Origin: Pedococcus bigeumensis
GTDB lineage: Bacteria > Actinomycetota > Actinomycetes > Actinomycetales > Dermatophilaceae
Assembly (NCBI RefSeq): GCF_006438965.1
Contig: NZ_RCZM01000005.1
Span: forward strand, 372,001 to 436,000
DNA length: 64,000 nt
Reading direction: 5' to 3'
Shown here in pieces: positions 17,811 through 28,599 of the stretch. Numbering within the stretch: position 1 is the first letter of the stretch; each line of letters starts with the position of its first letter. Under the pieces are notes generated by a model. The model was given only the letters and a program-made list of their open reading frames with translations. It searched no databases and was not told the DNA's origin. Both the position numbers and the translations under genes were made by a program.

Positions 17811-19544
17811 TCACCGCGTCGTGAGCGTCCACCCGTCCGCGACCAGCGCCTCGGGCGCCTTCTCCCCGTCAAGCAGCGCACCTCCCCGTGCCGCCACGAG
17901 GATGTCGTCGACGTACACGCCGCGGCCCAGGTAGCTGCCGTCGGTGGTGTAGCGCCACCTCAGCTGCTGGCTGCCCGGTGCCAGGTCGGCTCGGGCCTGC
18001 ACCCAACGGCGGTCACCGCTGCCGGAGACGACGCCGTCGCTCGTGCCGGTCTCGCCGCGGTCGCGGGTCTCGAACGGTTGCGGCGCCCAGGTGGCCCCAC
18101 CGTCGCTCGAGCGCTCGAGCGTCAGCAGGTCGGTCTCCTCCGTGTCGAGGAACAGGTCGAAGCCGAGGTTGGCTCCTGTGGCCGGCACCGCGAGCGTGGG
18201 TGTGCCCAGGGTGTGGGTCGTGGCGTCCTGCGCGCCCGAGAACCACACGGTGTCACCGTGCTTGGGACGAACGGCCATCGCCTGCCCCAACCCGCCGGCC
18301 CACTCGCGTCGGGCCAGGTTGTTGCTGCCCCAGCTGCGCGATGGGTGGACCCGGTTGGTCAGCAGGATCGCGAACGAGCGCGAGCTGAAGTCGACGACGA
18401 TCGAGGTCCCGGTGTAGCCGGTGTGACCGGCGGTCCGTGGACCGGAGAGCGAGTCCATGTACCAGCGCTGGTTGAGCTCGAAACCCAGCCCGTGGTCGTC
18501 CCCGGGGAAGTCCCCGTTGAAGTTGGTGATGAGCGAGTTGACGCTGTCACGACTCAGGATCCGGTGTCCGCGGTAGGTGCCGCCGTTGAGCAACGCCTGG
18601 CTGAGGACCGCCATGTCGTCCACCGTCGAGAAGACCCCCGCGTGGCCGGCCACCCCGCCGAGCGACCACGAGTTCTCGTCGTGGACCTCGCCCCAGACCA
18701 TCCCGCGCGCCGGCGCGGTCTGGTACTCGGTGGCAGCGGTCCGGGTGCGGTCGGTGGGGTTGTAGCCAGTGTCGGCCATGCCCAGCGGCCCGGTGATCCG
18801 GTTCGCCACCACCCGGTCGAGCGACTCGCCGCGCAGCCGCTCGACCATCACGCCGAGGGTGATCAGGTTGAGGTCGCTGTAGAGGTAGGTGCTGCCGGCC
18901 GGGTTGGTGAGGGGTTGGTCCATGACGGCCTTGATCCGCGACGCCTTGTCCGGGTACTTGCTCCACAGCGGGAGCCAGGCCACGAACCCGGACGTGTGGG
19001 TCAACAGCTGCCGCACCGTCACCGACTCCTTGCCGTTCGCCGCGAACTCCGGGAGGTATGTCGCGACCGGGCTCTCGAGGTCGACCTTCCCTTCCTCCAT
19101 CAGCTGGACGACGGCCAGCGAGGTGAACAGCTTGGAGACCGAGGCCAGGTCGAAGAGCGTGTCGTCGCGCATCGGGACCCACTGGTCCCGCGGCAGCTCA
19201 GTCGTCGCGTTCGCGTAGCGCAGCGCCCACCCGCTGGCGTCCCGCTCGACGATCTTCCCGTCGTGGCCCATGATGCCGACGGCACCGGCATACATCGGGT
19301 GTCCGCCCACCGGAGCGGACTCGTGCGCCCGGATCTGGTCGACCGCTGTGGCGATCGGCCCGGGGTCCAGCCCCACGCTGGCAGGCGAGGCGTCGCTCAG
19401 GACCGTGTTCGGCGGGGCGAAGCCCCGGAACGGCTTGCTGAAGTCCTCGGCTCCCGCCTGTGGGGCCGTCACCAGCACTCCGCTGACGAGCGCGGCGCAC
19501 ACCGCGACGATGGCAGCTCCTTTGGTACGCATGGCAATACGCAT
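17811..19544 (-). CDS. amiE: Secreted serine hydrolase, AmiE-like N-acetylmuramoyl-L-alanine amidase candidate
   Basis: A 577-residue exported beta-lactamase-fold enzyme. It has a signal peptide cleaved near PQAGAED, the catalytic SVSK motif (DLASVSKLFTSL), a Tyr motif in YSDLN, and HTGYTG as the third motif. A C-terminal beta-rich segment with WTLTTR and a jelly-roll-like pattern follows. In Bacillus subtilis the beta-lactamase-family protein AmiE (YbbE) cleaves MurNAc-peptide bonds and is encoded with nagZ and namZ. The same three genes are consecutive here, 19 bp apart at this junction. The ATG at 19544 follows GAGGA. The amidase role is inferred from that context. Confidence 0.8.
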   Translation of the reverse strand: MRIAMRTKGAAIVAVCAALVSGVLVTAPQAGAEDFSKPFRGFAPPNTVLSDASPASVGLDPGPIATAVDQIRAHESAPVGGHPMYAGAVGIMGHDGKIVERDASGWALRYANATTELPRDQWVPMRDDTLFDLASVSKLFTSLAVVQLMEEGKVDLESPVATYLPEFAANGKESVTVRQLLTHTSGFVAWLPLWSKYPDKASRIKAVMDQPLTNPAGSTYLYSDLNLITLGVMVERLRGESLDRVVANRITGPLGMADTGYNPTDRTRTAATEYQTAPARGMVWGEVHDENSWSLGGVAGHAGVFSTVDDMAVLSQALLNGGTYRGHRILSRDSVNSLITNFNGDFPGDDHGLGFELNQRWYMDSLSGPRTAGHTGYTGTSIVVDFSSRSFAILLTNRVHPSRSWGSNNLARREWAGGLGQAMAVRPKHGDTVWFSGAQDATTHTLGTPTLAVPATGANLGFDLFLDTEETDLLTLERSSDGGATWAPQPFETRDRGETGTSDGVVSGSGDRRWVQARADLAPGSQQLRWRYTTDGSYLGRGVYVDDILVAARGGALLDGEKAPEALVADGWTLTTR

Positions 19545-19563
19545 GACGGTCCTCGCACCCAGG

Positions 19564-20919
19564 TCAGGCGGCGGGGCCGCGGTAGATGAGGTACTGCTGA
19601 CGACGACGGTCGAACTCGGCGAGCTCGGCCGACCAGGCGCCGACGACGTCGTCGGCGGACGCACCCGCCGTGATCTGGTCGCGCAGGCGCGTCGAGCCGC
19701 TCAGCTTGTCGATCCAGTAGGGCCGCGGGTCGTTGTCCACCCGCCAGGCGAAGTCGGCGTAGGTGGACTTCGCCGCCACGAGCATCTCGACGCCGACCCG
19801 CATGGGGTCGAAGGTCGTCGGGTCGGTGATGTGCACCTGGACCCCACCGCACACCTTGTTGAGGTGCTTGCTGAAGGTCGGGGTGAAGTACGCCTCGCGG
19901 AACCCGACGCCCGGAATCTCCCGCGCAGCAAGCTTTTCCGCCCACCTGTAGTCGACATAGGGAGCGCCGACCAGCTCGAACGGGCGCGTGGTGCCGCGTC
20001 CCTCAGACAGGTTGGTCCCCTCGAACATGCCCGTTCCCGGGTAGACGAGGGCGGTGTCGGGGGTCGGCATGTTGGGACTGGGGGTCACCCAGGGAAGGCC
20101 GGTCGCGTCATACGGCATGTCGCGCCGCCAGCCCTCGACCTCCACGACGGACAGCTCGCTCACCCGACCGCCGGCATCAGCCGGCAGGAACTCGGCGTCG
20201 AAGAAGCGGGCCAGCTCGCCCACCGTCATCCCGTGCGCCTGGACGATCTCCTTGGCGCCGACGCCGGAGGTGTAGGCCGTGGTCATCATCGGTCCCCGAG
20301 CGGTTCCACCGGTCGGGTTCGGTCGGTCGAGCACGACGAACCGCGAGCCGGTCGCGACCGCCGCACGCATCGCCATGTACATCGTCCAGATGTAGGTGTA
20401 GAACCGGGCCCCGGCGTCCTGGATGTCGAAGACGACGGTCTCGACCCCGGCGGTCCGGAACAGCTGCTCCATCTTGGCCGCGTTGGCGCCGTAGGCGTCG
20501 TAGACCGTCAGCCCGGTGCGCGGGTCGGTGTGGGTGCCTTCCGAGCCACCCGCCTGGGCGGTGCCACGGAAGCCGTGCTCCGGTCCGAAGACCCCAACGA
20601 TGTCAACGGTGCCCGCCTCGTGCATCTCGTCGACGATGGTGCGCAGGTTGGTCAGGATGCCGGTCGGGTTGGTGATGATCCCGACCTTCTGACCGGTCAG
20701 GGACTTCCAGCCGTTGGCCGCCTCGCTCTCGGCACCCGTCGTGACGGGACGCGACGGATAGCTCGCGTATGCCGCCGGCGCACCTCCCGGCGCAGCCGCC
20801 GGACCCGCCGCCGGACCCGCCGCGGGAGCCGCTGCTCGGGCGGCGGTCACGCCGAGGGGTAGGGCGAGCGCACCTGCACCGGCTGCGGTGATGAGCTGAC
20901 GGCGGTTGAGGTGGGTCAT
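19564..20919 (-). CDS. namZ: Exo-beta-N-acetylmuramidase NamZ (DUF1343)
   Basis: A 451-residue secreted enzyme that releases MurNAc from the non-reducing end of glycan strands. It has a Tat-type signal (LNRRQLITAAGAGALALPLG) and the DUF1343/NamZ signature: GIITNPTGI, FGPEHGFRG, VFDIQDAGARFYTY, RPNPTGG, PSPNMPTPDTALVYPGTGMFEGTNLSEGRGT (read in parts). Length and motifs match Bacillus YbbC. It lies between nagZ (38 bp) and the amiE-like gene (19 bp) on the same strand. Confidence 0.92.
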   Translation of the reverse strand: MTHLNRRQLITAAGAGALALPLGVTAARAAAPAAGPAAGPAAAPGGAPAAYASYPSRPVTTGAESEAANGWKSLTGQKVGIITNPTGILTNLRTIVDEMHEAGTVDIVGVFGPEHGFRGTAQAGGSEGTHTDPRTGLTVYDAYGANAAKMEQLFRTAGVETVVFDIQDAGARFYTYIWTMYMAMRAAVATGSRFVVLDRPNPTGGTARGPMMTTAYTSGVGAKEIVQAHGMTVGELARFFDAEFLPADAGGRVSELSVVEVEGWRRDMPYDATGLPWVTPSPNMPTPDTALVYPGTGMFEGTNLSEGRGTTRPFELVGAPYVDYRWAEKLAAREIPGVGFREAYFTPTFSKHLNKVCGGVQVHITDPTTFDPMRVGVEMLVAAKSTYADFAWRVDNDPRPYWIDKLSGSTRLRDQITAGASADDVVGAWSAELAEFDRRRQQYLIYRGPAA

Positions 20920-20957
20920 GGGGCGTGCTCCGATCCCTGGTCGAGGAGAGGTGTGGC

Positions 20958-22787
20958 TCAGAACGTCAGGCCGTGGCCGAACGGGTAGAGCACCGTGGCC
21001 GGGTCACCCGCGACGGGGATGTCGACGGGCAGCTTGCCGGTGGGGCTCACGGCTCCACTGATCACGCGGGCCACCGACTCGATCGCGACCGGGCTGTACG
21101 AGTACGTCGCCAGGTAGGTCGGTGCGTCGGTGAAGTAGGCGATGTCATAGGGGTCACGCGTGGCCACCACGATCACCGGCTTCCCGGTGGCGAGCAGCTG
21201 CTTCACGAGCTTCTGCTGGCCGGCCCGGGGGTCGGTCACTGCGGTGTCCCACGCCTTCATCGTCGTCACGACCACGGCGTCCTGCGTCGTAGCCGCCGAG
21301 ACGGCGGCAGCTATCTGGGCATCGGTCGGGGAGGTTCCGGTCTGCTTCACCGACGTGACGGCGCCCTTGGCGGCCAGCCCGTCAGCGAGGGTCTGGGTGG
21401 TGGCCACGCCGTAGCCGGTGACGAGGACCTTCTTGCCCTGGGTGGTCAGGGGAAGAGTGCCCGCGTCGTTCTTGACGAGGGTGGTGGTTCGGTCGGTGAC
21501 CGCCGCCGCCTCGGCAAGGTTCTCTGGGGTTCCGACCGTGCTGTCGAGCGCTGCAGCGTCGACGTAGGGCTGGGCCACGACGCCACGCTTGTACTTCAGC
21601 TCCAGGACCCGGCGCACCTTCGCGTCGAGCGTCGCCTGGCTGATCCGGCCGCTGCGCACGGCACCCAGCACCGCGGCATACGCGTCGTCCATGGAGGGGG
21701 TCATGAGCAGCTGGTCGACGCCCGCGTCGAGGGCGCGAACGGCAACCTCGGCGTCGCCGTACAAATCGCGAACCCCCTGCATGGCAAGGGAGTCCGTGAC
21801 GATGATCCCTTTGTAGCCGAGCTCGTTGCGCAGCAGACCGGTCATGATCGGCTTGCTCAACGTGGCCGGGTCACCGGAGTCGTCCAGTGCCGGGAAGTTG
21901 AGGTGCGCGGTCATGATCATGTCGATGCCCTGCGCGATGGCGGCCTTGAACGGCGGCGCGTCGATCTGCTCCCACTGCTGACGGGTGTGGGTGATGATCG
22001 GGAACGCGACGTGGCTGTCGGTCGCCGTGTCACCGTGCCCCGGGAAGTGCTTCGCCGTGCTCGTGACTCCCGCGTCCGCCTGGTAGCCGGCGACCTGCGC
22101 CGCGACCATGTCGGCAGCGAGCTGGGGCTTGGACGAGAACGAGCGCGTGCCGATGACCGGGTTGAGCGGGTTGACGTTGACGTCGGCGTCCGGCGCGAAG
22201 TCGGTATTGACCCCCATCGCCTTGAGCTCGGCGCCGGTGATCCTGGCCGCGGTGCGGGCGTCGTCGGTCGAGCGCCCGGCACCCAGGGCCATCGACCCCG
22301 GGAACTGGGTTGCGGGCGGACCGATGCGGGTCACCACGCCCTGTTCCTGGTCGGTGGCGATCTGGAGGGGGATCCGGACCTTGGAGGGCTGCGACAGGGC
22401 GGCCTTCTGCAGGCCGTTCGAGAGGCCGGCGATCTGCGGCGGGTTCTGCACGCTGTCGGTCCAGGCGAAGTAGATGACCCCGCCGAGGTGGTACTTCTGC
22501 ACGACCTCGGCCGGGCTGGCCACCCCGTAGAGCGGGATGTTGCGCGCGTCAGGAGTCGTCGCGTCCTTGCCGTAGACGTTCTGGATGAACAGCTGGCCGA
22601 CCTTCTCCTCCAACGTCATCCTGGCCAACGTCGAGGTGACCCAGCCGGTCTGCCCGGCGGGGGTGGCGCCCGGTGCGAGGGACGGTGGGGCGGCCGACGC
22701 GAGGCCGGTGCCGGTGCCCGCGAGGAGCATTCCGGCGGCGACACCACCGGCGAGGAAGGTGCGATGGGACAGAGCAGACCTGGACAT
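20958..22787 (-). CDS. nagZ: Secreted beta-N-acetylglucosaminidase NagZ (GH3)
   Basis: A 609-residue GH3 enzyme that removes GlcNAc from GlcNAc-MurNAc chains. The NagZ motif KHFPGHGDTATDSH is at residues 246-259 with its catalytic Asp-His dyad, and the nucleophile is D332 in VTDSLAMQGV. A C-terminal GH3 domain extends to FGHGLTF. The N-terminal signal (FLAGGVAAGMLLAGTGTGLASA) indicates export, as for Bacillus NagZ. GGAGG lies 7 bases before the ATG. It is first in the nagZ-namZ-amiE operon; a short palindrome lies about 22 bp upstream. Confidence 0.93.
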   Translation of the reverse strand: MSRSALSHRTFLAGGVAAGMLLAGTGTGLASAAPPSLAPGATPAGQTGWVTSTLARMTLEEKVGQLFIQNVYGKDATTPDARNIPLYGVASPAEVVQKYHLGGVIYFAWTDSVQNPPQIAGLSNGLQKAALSQPSKVRIPLQIATDQEQGVVTRIGPPATQFPGSMALGAGRSTDDARTAARITGAELKAMGVNTDFAPDADVNVNPLNPVIGTRSFSSKPQLAADMVAAQVAGYQADAGVTSTAKHFPGHGDTATDSHVAFPIITHTRQQWEQIDAPPFKAAIAQGIDMIMTAHLNFPALDDSGDPATLSKPIMTGLLRNELGYKGIIVTDSLAMQGVRDLYGDAEVAVRALDAGVDQLLMTPSMDDAYAAVLGAVRSGRISQATLDAKVRRVLELKYKRGVVAQPYVDAAALDSTVGTPENLAEAAAVTDRTTTLVKNDAGTLPLTTQGKKVLVTGYGVATTQTLADGLAAKGAVTSVKQTGTSPTDAQIAAAVSAATTQDAVVVTTMKAWDTAVTDPRAGQQKLVKQLLATGKPVIVVATRDPYDIAYFTDAPTYLATYSYSPVAIESVARVISGAVSPTGKLPVDIPVAGDPATVLYPFGHGLTF

Positions 22788-22808
22788 TCGTTGCCTCCAA
22801 GAGCGTAT

Positions 22809-22821
22809 GTGAACGATTCAC
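22809..22821. promoter_or_regulatory. Palindromic operator candidate upstream of nagZ
   Basis: GTGAA-CGA-TTCAC is a 13-bp palindrome 22 bp upstream of the nagZ start. It sits next to a minus-strand TACGCT that could be a -10 box. A repressor of the recycling operon could bind here. Confidence 0.4.
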
Positions 22822-22975
22822 CATCGAAGCGCCCACAACGGAACTTACCTACGTCTCACGGCCGGCCACAAGGGGTGGCGCTGTCCTGGTTGGTCATGAT
22901 TTGGCAAGGGAGCGCCGACGCGCCGTGCATCCCCACACCGATCCCTCGGCATCGAAGCGGCTCGCCCGGGACGCT

Positions 22976-23039
22976 CATGCAAATGGCGTAAATCCGCGCG
23001 GTAGGGGTGTCAGGGCACGAACGGCCTGCTCATACTCGA
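22976..23039 (+). promoter_or_regulatory. Promoter region shared with the paralogue at 16.5 kb (copy B)
   Basis: The segment carries GGCGTA-N2-TCCGC (22985-22997) and CATACTCGA (23031-23039) with the same 46-bp spacing as copy A. Conservation outside coding sequence implies that the two paralogues share promoter and regulator sites. Confidence 0.6.
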
Positions 23040-23064
23040 AGCCCGACGGCGGGAGACGAAGAGC

Positions 23065-23892
23065 ATGAGTCAGGCACAGGGGCCGGGCCCGGGGGGTGAC
23101 CGACCGTTGCCCAGGGACGTCCTGCTGCGCTGGGCATCGAGGGTGCCGGTGCCGGCACGACGCCCGTCCACCGGGCAGCGTGCCCCGGGGCCGGGTGCCG
23201 GCATCGCCCTGATCCTGGTGGTGGCACTCGCGTTGGCCTACGTCGTGACCGTGCGCCAGGCGGACGACAACGCACCTGGTCCGCGTGTCGCCCTCCCCCC
23301 GCGCACCCCGACCTCAGTCACCACCACGACAGCTGACCCGGATCCAGGGCGCACCGGACCGGGAGTCCACGTACAGGTGTCTCCTCGCGACAACGGCTCG
23401 CTGGACGTTCTCGAGCAGGTCCGCTTCCCGGGAGCATCCACCGGACTCCAGATCGCCCTGCCCGAGGTGAAGGGTGCGGTGGCGGGCGCCTTGCCGGGAA
23501 TCCCTCGCATCACCGATCTGGAGGTGTTTGCTGACGGCAACCGGCTCCCCGAGCAGGCAGGCTCGCTCAGCACCGGCGGGAGGGTGCTGCTTCCCGGCGC
23601 ACCCCTGGTCGTGGAGCTGCGCTACCGGCTGACGGGGGCCGCCACCGTGAGCGCCCCGTCCACGCCCGGGCGGGCCCTGGTCCTGCTGCCGCCCATCGCG
23701 GCCGACGACAGCCTCAGCACGTTGCCGGTGGTCGTCGAGGTCGATGGCCCGGGCGTCCGCAACCTTGTGTGTCCGGGTCTCGCGCCCTACGACCAGCTCT
23801 GTGGGCGGCAGGGCCCCTCCGGGTGGCGGACGGTCAGCCTGCTGCCGCGAGTCACCGCGGTGCTCGCCCAGGTGGACCTGGCCAGCTACTGA
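23065..23892 (+). CDS. Single-pass membrane protein of unknown function (paralogue B)
   Basis: A 275-residue paralogue of the gene at 16545 with a much shorter cytoplasmic region. One transmembrane helix (AGIALILVVALALAYVVTV, about residues 50-68) is followed by a Thr-rich linker and an outer domain. Shared features are LDVLEQVRF, LRYRLTGAATV, PSTPGRALVLLPP, and cysteines in LVCPGL and QLCGR. The domain has no recognised family. It is divergent from nagZ and 61 bp upstream of the acyl-CoA synthetase gene. Confidence 0.7.
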   Translation: MSQAQGPGPGGDRPLPRDVLLRWASRVPVPARRPSTGQRAPGPGAGIALILVVALALAYVVTVRQADDNAPGPRVALPPRTPTSVTTTTADPDPGRTGPGVHVQVSPRDNGSLDVLEQVRFPGASTGLQIALPEVKGAVAGALPGIPRITDLEVFADGNRLPEQAGSLSTGGRVLLPGAPLVVELRYRLTGAATVSAPSTPGRALVLLPPIAADDSLSTLPVVVEVDGPGVRNLVCPGLAPYDQLCGRQGPSGWRTVSLLPRVTAVLAQVDLASY

Positions 23893-23953
23893 TCCGACCG
23901 TCGGCGGCCTGCGGGGTCTGGCGGGTCGCGCCGTGGTGGCCCACGATGGCGAC

Positions 23954-25861
23954 ATGGGCAACGGTGCGTACGACGCCGCATACGGGCAGAGCCTCACGGA
24001 CCCGGAAGGCTTCTGGGGCGAGGCCGCGAAGGCGATCGACTGGGTCACTCCCCCACAGCGGGTGCTCGACGCGGATCGGCCGCCGTTCTACCGCTGGTTC
24101 ACGGGCGGGACGCTCAACACCTGCTACAACGCGCTCGACCGCCACGTCGCGGCGGGGCGCGGCGACCAGGCCGCGCTGCACTACGACAGCCCCGTGACCG
24201 ACACCAAGCAGACCATCACGTATGCCGCGTTGCTCGACCGCGTCGCGACGTTCGCCGGCGCGTTGGCCTCGCTCGGCGTCACCAAGGGCGACCGCGTCGT
24301 CATCTACATGCCGATGGTGCCCGAGGCGGTCATCGCGATGTTGGCGTGCGCGCGGCTGGGTGCGGTGCACTCGGTGGTCTTCGGTGGGTTCGCCCCGGCC
24401 GAGCTCGCAGCCCGCATCGAGGACGCCAAGCCGACGGTCATCGTCGCGGCGAGCTGTGGGGTGGAGCCGACCCGGGTGGTCGAGTACAAGCCCCTGCTGG
24501 ATGCCGCCCTCGACCGCAGCAGCCACAAGCCCGAGTCCGTCATCGTCCTGCAGCGCCCCCAGGCCCGGGCGGCGGTCGGTGAGCGCGACACGGACTGGGA
24601 GGAGATGGACTGGGACGAGCTCGTGTCGGACGCCGAGCCCGCCGACTGCGTGGCGGTCGCCGCGACCGACCCGCTCTACGTCCTGTACACGTCCGGCACG
24701 ACGGGACGGCCCAAGGGCATCGTCCGCGACAACGGTGGCCACGCCGTGGCGCTGCGGTGGTCGATGGGCAACATCTACGGGATCGAACCCGGCGACACCT
24801 GGTTCACGGCCAGCGACGTCGGCTGGGTCGTCGGCCACTCCTACATCGTCTACGCCCCCCTGTTGGCTGGCGCGACTTCCGTTCTGTACGAAGGGAAACC
24901 GGTCGGAACCCCTGACGCGAGCGCCTTCTGGCGGGTGATCGCGGCCTACGGCGTGAAGGCCATGTTCACCGCCCCCACGGCATACCGGGCGATCAAGCGG
25001 GACGACCCCGACGGCGCGCTGATGAGGGCCCACGACCTGTCCTCGCTCGAGACGGTGTTCCTCGCAGGCGAGCGGCTCGACCCGGACACCTACGCGTGGG
25101 CGACCGAGCGGCTCGGGGTGCCCGTGGTCGACAACTGGTGGCAGACCGAGACCGGGTGGCCGATCGCCGCCAACCTGCGCGGCCTGCAGCCGATGCCGAT
25201 CAAGCCGGGCTCGCCCACCGTGCCGACGCCTGGGTTCGACGTGCGGATCCTCGGGGAACGCGGGGAGGAGCTGCCCGCCGGCGAGGAGGGTGCGATCTGC
25301 ATCAAGCTGCCGCTGCCGCCCGGCACCCTGCCCACCCTGTGGGGCGACGACGACCGCTACGTCTCGGGCTACCTGTCGGCGTTCGACGGCTACTACCTCA
25401 CCGGTGACGGCGGGCTGGTCGACGAGGACGGCTACCTCTACGTCATGGGACGGACCGACGACGTCCTCAATGTCGCCGGGCACCGCCTGTCGACCGGGTC
25501 GATCGAGGCCGCGCTGGCCGGCCACCCTGCGGTCGCGGAGTGCGCGGTGATCGGGGTCAATGACGAGCTCAAGGGGCAGGTCCCTCGCGCGCTGGTCGTC
25601 GTCAAGGCCGGGATCGACGGTGCGGCCGACGGCGAGCGGATCCGTGCCGAGCTCAAGCAGCGCGTCCGCGACGAGGTGGGCGCCATCGCGTCCCTCCAGC
25701 GGGTCGACATCGTCACGGCGCTGCCCAAGACGCGGTCGGGCAAGATCCTGCGCAAGACGATGCGCGAGATCGCCGACGGCAAGACACCCAACGTGCCGGG
25801 CACGATCGAGGACGCCTCGGTCCTTGAGACTCTTGCGCCGGTCCTGAAGGCGCCCGCCTAA
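23954..25861 (+). CDS. prpE: Propionyl-CoA synthetase
   Basis: A 635-residue acyl-CoA synthetase of the AMP-forming family. The adenylation motif YTSGTTGRPKGI, the substrate-pocket motif NWWQTETGWPI (the Trp after TETG is the PrpE rather than Acs form), the hinge YLYVMGRTDDVLNVAGHRLSTG and the acetylation-site lysine in PKTRSGKILRKTMREI are all present. It activates propionate, and possibly acetate. The ATG at 23954 follows CACGAT by 6 bases, compatible with a leaderless message. Assigned from motifs; substrate not proven. Confidence 0.87.
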   Translation: MGNGAYDAAYGQSLTDPEGFWGEAAKAIDWVTPPQRVLDADRPPFYRWFTGGTLNTCYNALDRHVAAGRGDQAALHYDSPVTDTKQTITYAALLDRVATFAGALASLGVTKGDRVVIYMPMVPEAVIAMLACARLGAVHSVVFGGFAPAELAARIEDAKPTVIVAASCGVEPTRVVEYKPLLDAALDRSSHKPESVIVLQRPQARAAVGERDTDWEEMDWDELVSDAEPADCVAVAATDPLYVLYTSGTTGRPKGIVRDNGGHAVALRWSMGNIYGIEPGDTWFTASDVGWVVGHSYIVYAPLLAGATSVLYEGKPVGTPDASAFWRVIAAYGVKAMFTAPTAYRAIKRDDPDGALMRAHDLSSLETVFLAGERLDPDTYAWATERLGVPVVDNWWQTETGWPIAANLRGLQPMPIKPGSPTVPTPGFDVRILGERGEELPAGEEGAICIKLPLPPGTLPTLWGDDDRYVSGYLSAFDGYYLTGDGGLVDEDGYLYVMGRTDDVLNVAGHRLSTGSIEAALAGHPAVAECAVIGVNDELKGQVPRALVVVKAGIDGAADGERIRAELKQRVRDEVGAIASLQRVDIVTALPKTRSGKILRKTMREIADGKTPNVPGTIEDASVLETLAPVLKAPA

Positions 25862-25870
25862 CCTGTCCGC

Positions 25871-26794
25871 GTGCAGGGAGTCTTCACCGGGTTCGCCACG
25901 ATCGCCGTCGTCATCGGCGTCGGCGCCCTGCTCGCACACCTGCGCATCGTGGATCTCGATGCGCAGCAGATCCTTTCGCGCATCGCCTTCTTCGTCGCCA
26001 GCCCGGCACTCATGGTCATCACCCTCTCCCGGGCCGACGTGCACCAGGTGCTCTCCGCCAACCTCGTGGCGTCCATCGCAGGAGTCGTCGTGGCCGCCGG
26101 GATCTACGTGGCGCTGGCCCGCTGGCTCTGGCACCGCAGCCTCGGTGAGACGACCATCGGAGCCCTCTCCGCGGCATACGTCAACGCTGGCAACCTCGGC
26201 ATCCCGGTGGCCAGCTACGTCCTCGGCGACGCCGCGTTCGTCGCCCCGACGCTCCTGCTGCAGATGCTCGTTCTGCAGCCGTTGGGACTGGCCTTCCTCG
26301 ACGCCGACGCCCACGGGCGCACGTCGTCGCTGTGGCAGGTCGTGTCAGGACCGTTCAAGAACCCCCTGACGGTCGGCTCGCTCATCGGGTTGCTGCTGTC
26401 GATCACCGGCTGGACGCTGCCCAGCTACGCCGCCGACCCGCTCCGCCTGCTCGGCAACATGGCGGTGCCCTGCATGCTCATCGCCTACGGGATCGCGCTG
26501 CGGCTTGGCCCGGGGCTGGGCAAGGCCGGGTCGCGGGCCGAACTCGCCTCGACCTCGGTCCTGAAGATGCTCGTCCAGCCCCTGGTGGCCTACCTCGTGG
26601 CCAGCCTCGTGCTCGGCGTCGAGGGGCACGCGCTGCTGGCGATCGTGGTGACGTCCGCCCTGCCCACGGCGCAGAACATCTTCGTGCACGCGACCCGCTA
26701 CCACCGAGCCACCGTGCTGGCCCGCGACACCATCCTCATCACGACCGTGGGCGCCGTGCCGGTCATCCTGCTGGTCGCCGCACTCCTCGGCTGA
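25871..26794 (+). CDS. AEC (auxin efflux carrier) family transporter
   Basis: A 307-residue membrane protein with about ten hydrophobic helices in a 5+5 arrangement. Family hallmarks are the N-terminal AHLRIVDLDAQQILSRIAFFVASPALMV, NAGNLGIPVASYVLGD and NPLTVGSLIGLLLSITGW. AEC carriers export organic acids or auxin-like acids. The GTG start is 6 bases after TAACCT, which overlaps the stop codon of prpE, so the gene may have its own leaderless transcript. Its position suggests an acid linked to propionyl metabolism; this is inference. Confidence 0.82.
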   Translation: MQGVFTGFATIAVVIGVGALLAHLRIVDLDAQQILSRIAFFVASPALMVITLSRADVHQVLSANLVASIAGVVVAAGIYVALARWLWHRSLGETTIGALSAAYVNAGNLGIPVASYVLGDAAFVAPTLLLQMLVLQPLGLAFLDADAHGRTSSLWQVVSGPFKNPLTVGSLIGLLLSITGWTLPSYAADPLRLLGNMAVPCMLIAYGIALRLGPGLGKAGSRAELASTSVLKMLVQPLVAYLVASLVLGVEGHALLAIVVTSALPTAQNIFVHATRYHRATVLARDTILITTVGAVPVILLVAALLG

Positions 26795-26817
26795 CCACAG
26801 CCTGCTGGTGGGGCGGT

Positions 26818-26852
26818 GAGGTATGCCGCGTGGTCACCAGGCGGCATAGCTC
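26818..26852. repeat. Intergenic inverted repeat carrying GTATGCCGC
   Basis: GAGGTATGCCGC and GCGGCATAGCTC form a 12-bp stem with one mismatch and an 11-base loop between two convergent genes. The arm contains the heptamer overrepresented in the window. It may terminate either gene. Confidence 0.6.
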
Positions 26853-26855
26853 GGC

Positions 26856-28454
<1,599 letters not shown>

Positions 28455-28599
28455 CTTCGGCACTCTAGTGCGGACCCCACGCCGTCGGGCAGGTGAATCT
28501 ACGCACCAGCTGCCCCGGATGATCACGCCTTGGCAACACCACGCCATACCTGCCATCGCAACCCACTCGGGCGCATCCGACAGCACCTATGGTGGCTGG

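Noticed and set aside
20925-22991. 688-codon open frame opposite nagZ
   Set aside because: NagZ on the minus strand has complete catalytic motifs; the opposite frame has none.
23852-26314. 820-codon open frame opposite prpE and the AEC gene
   Set aside because: Mirror of real genes with strong motif support on the plus strand.
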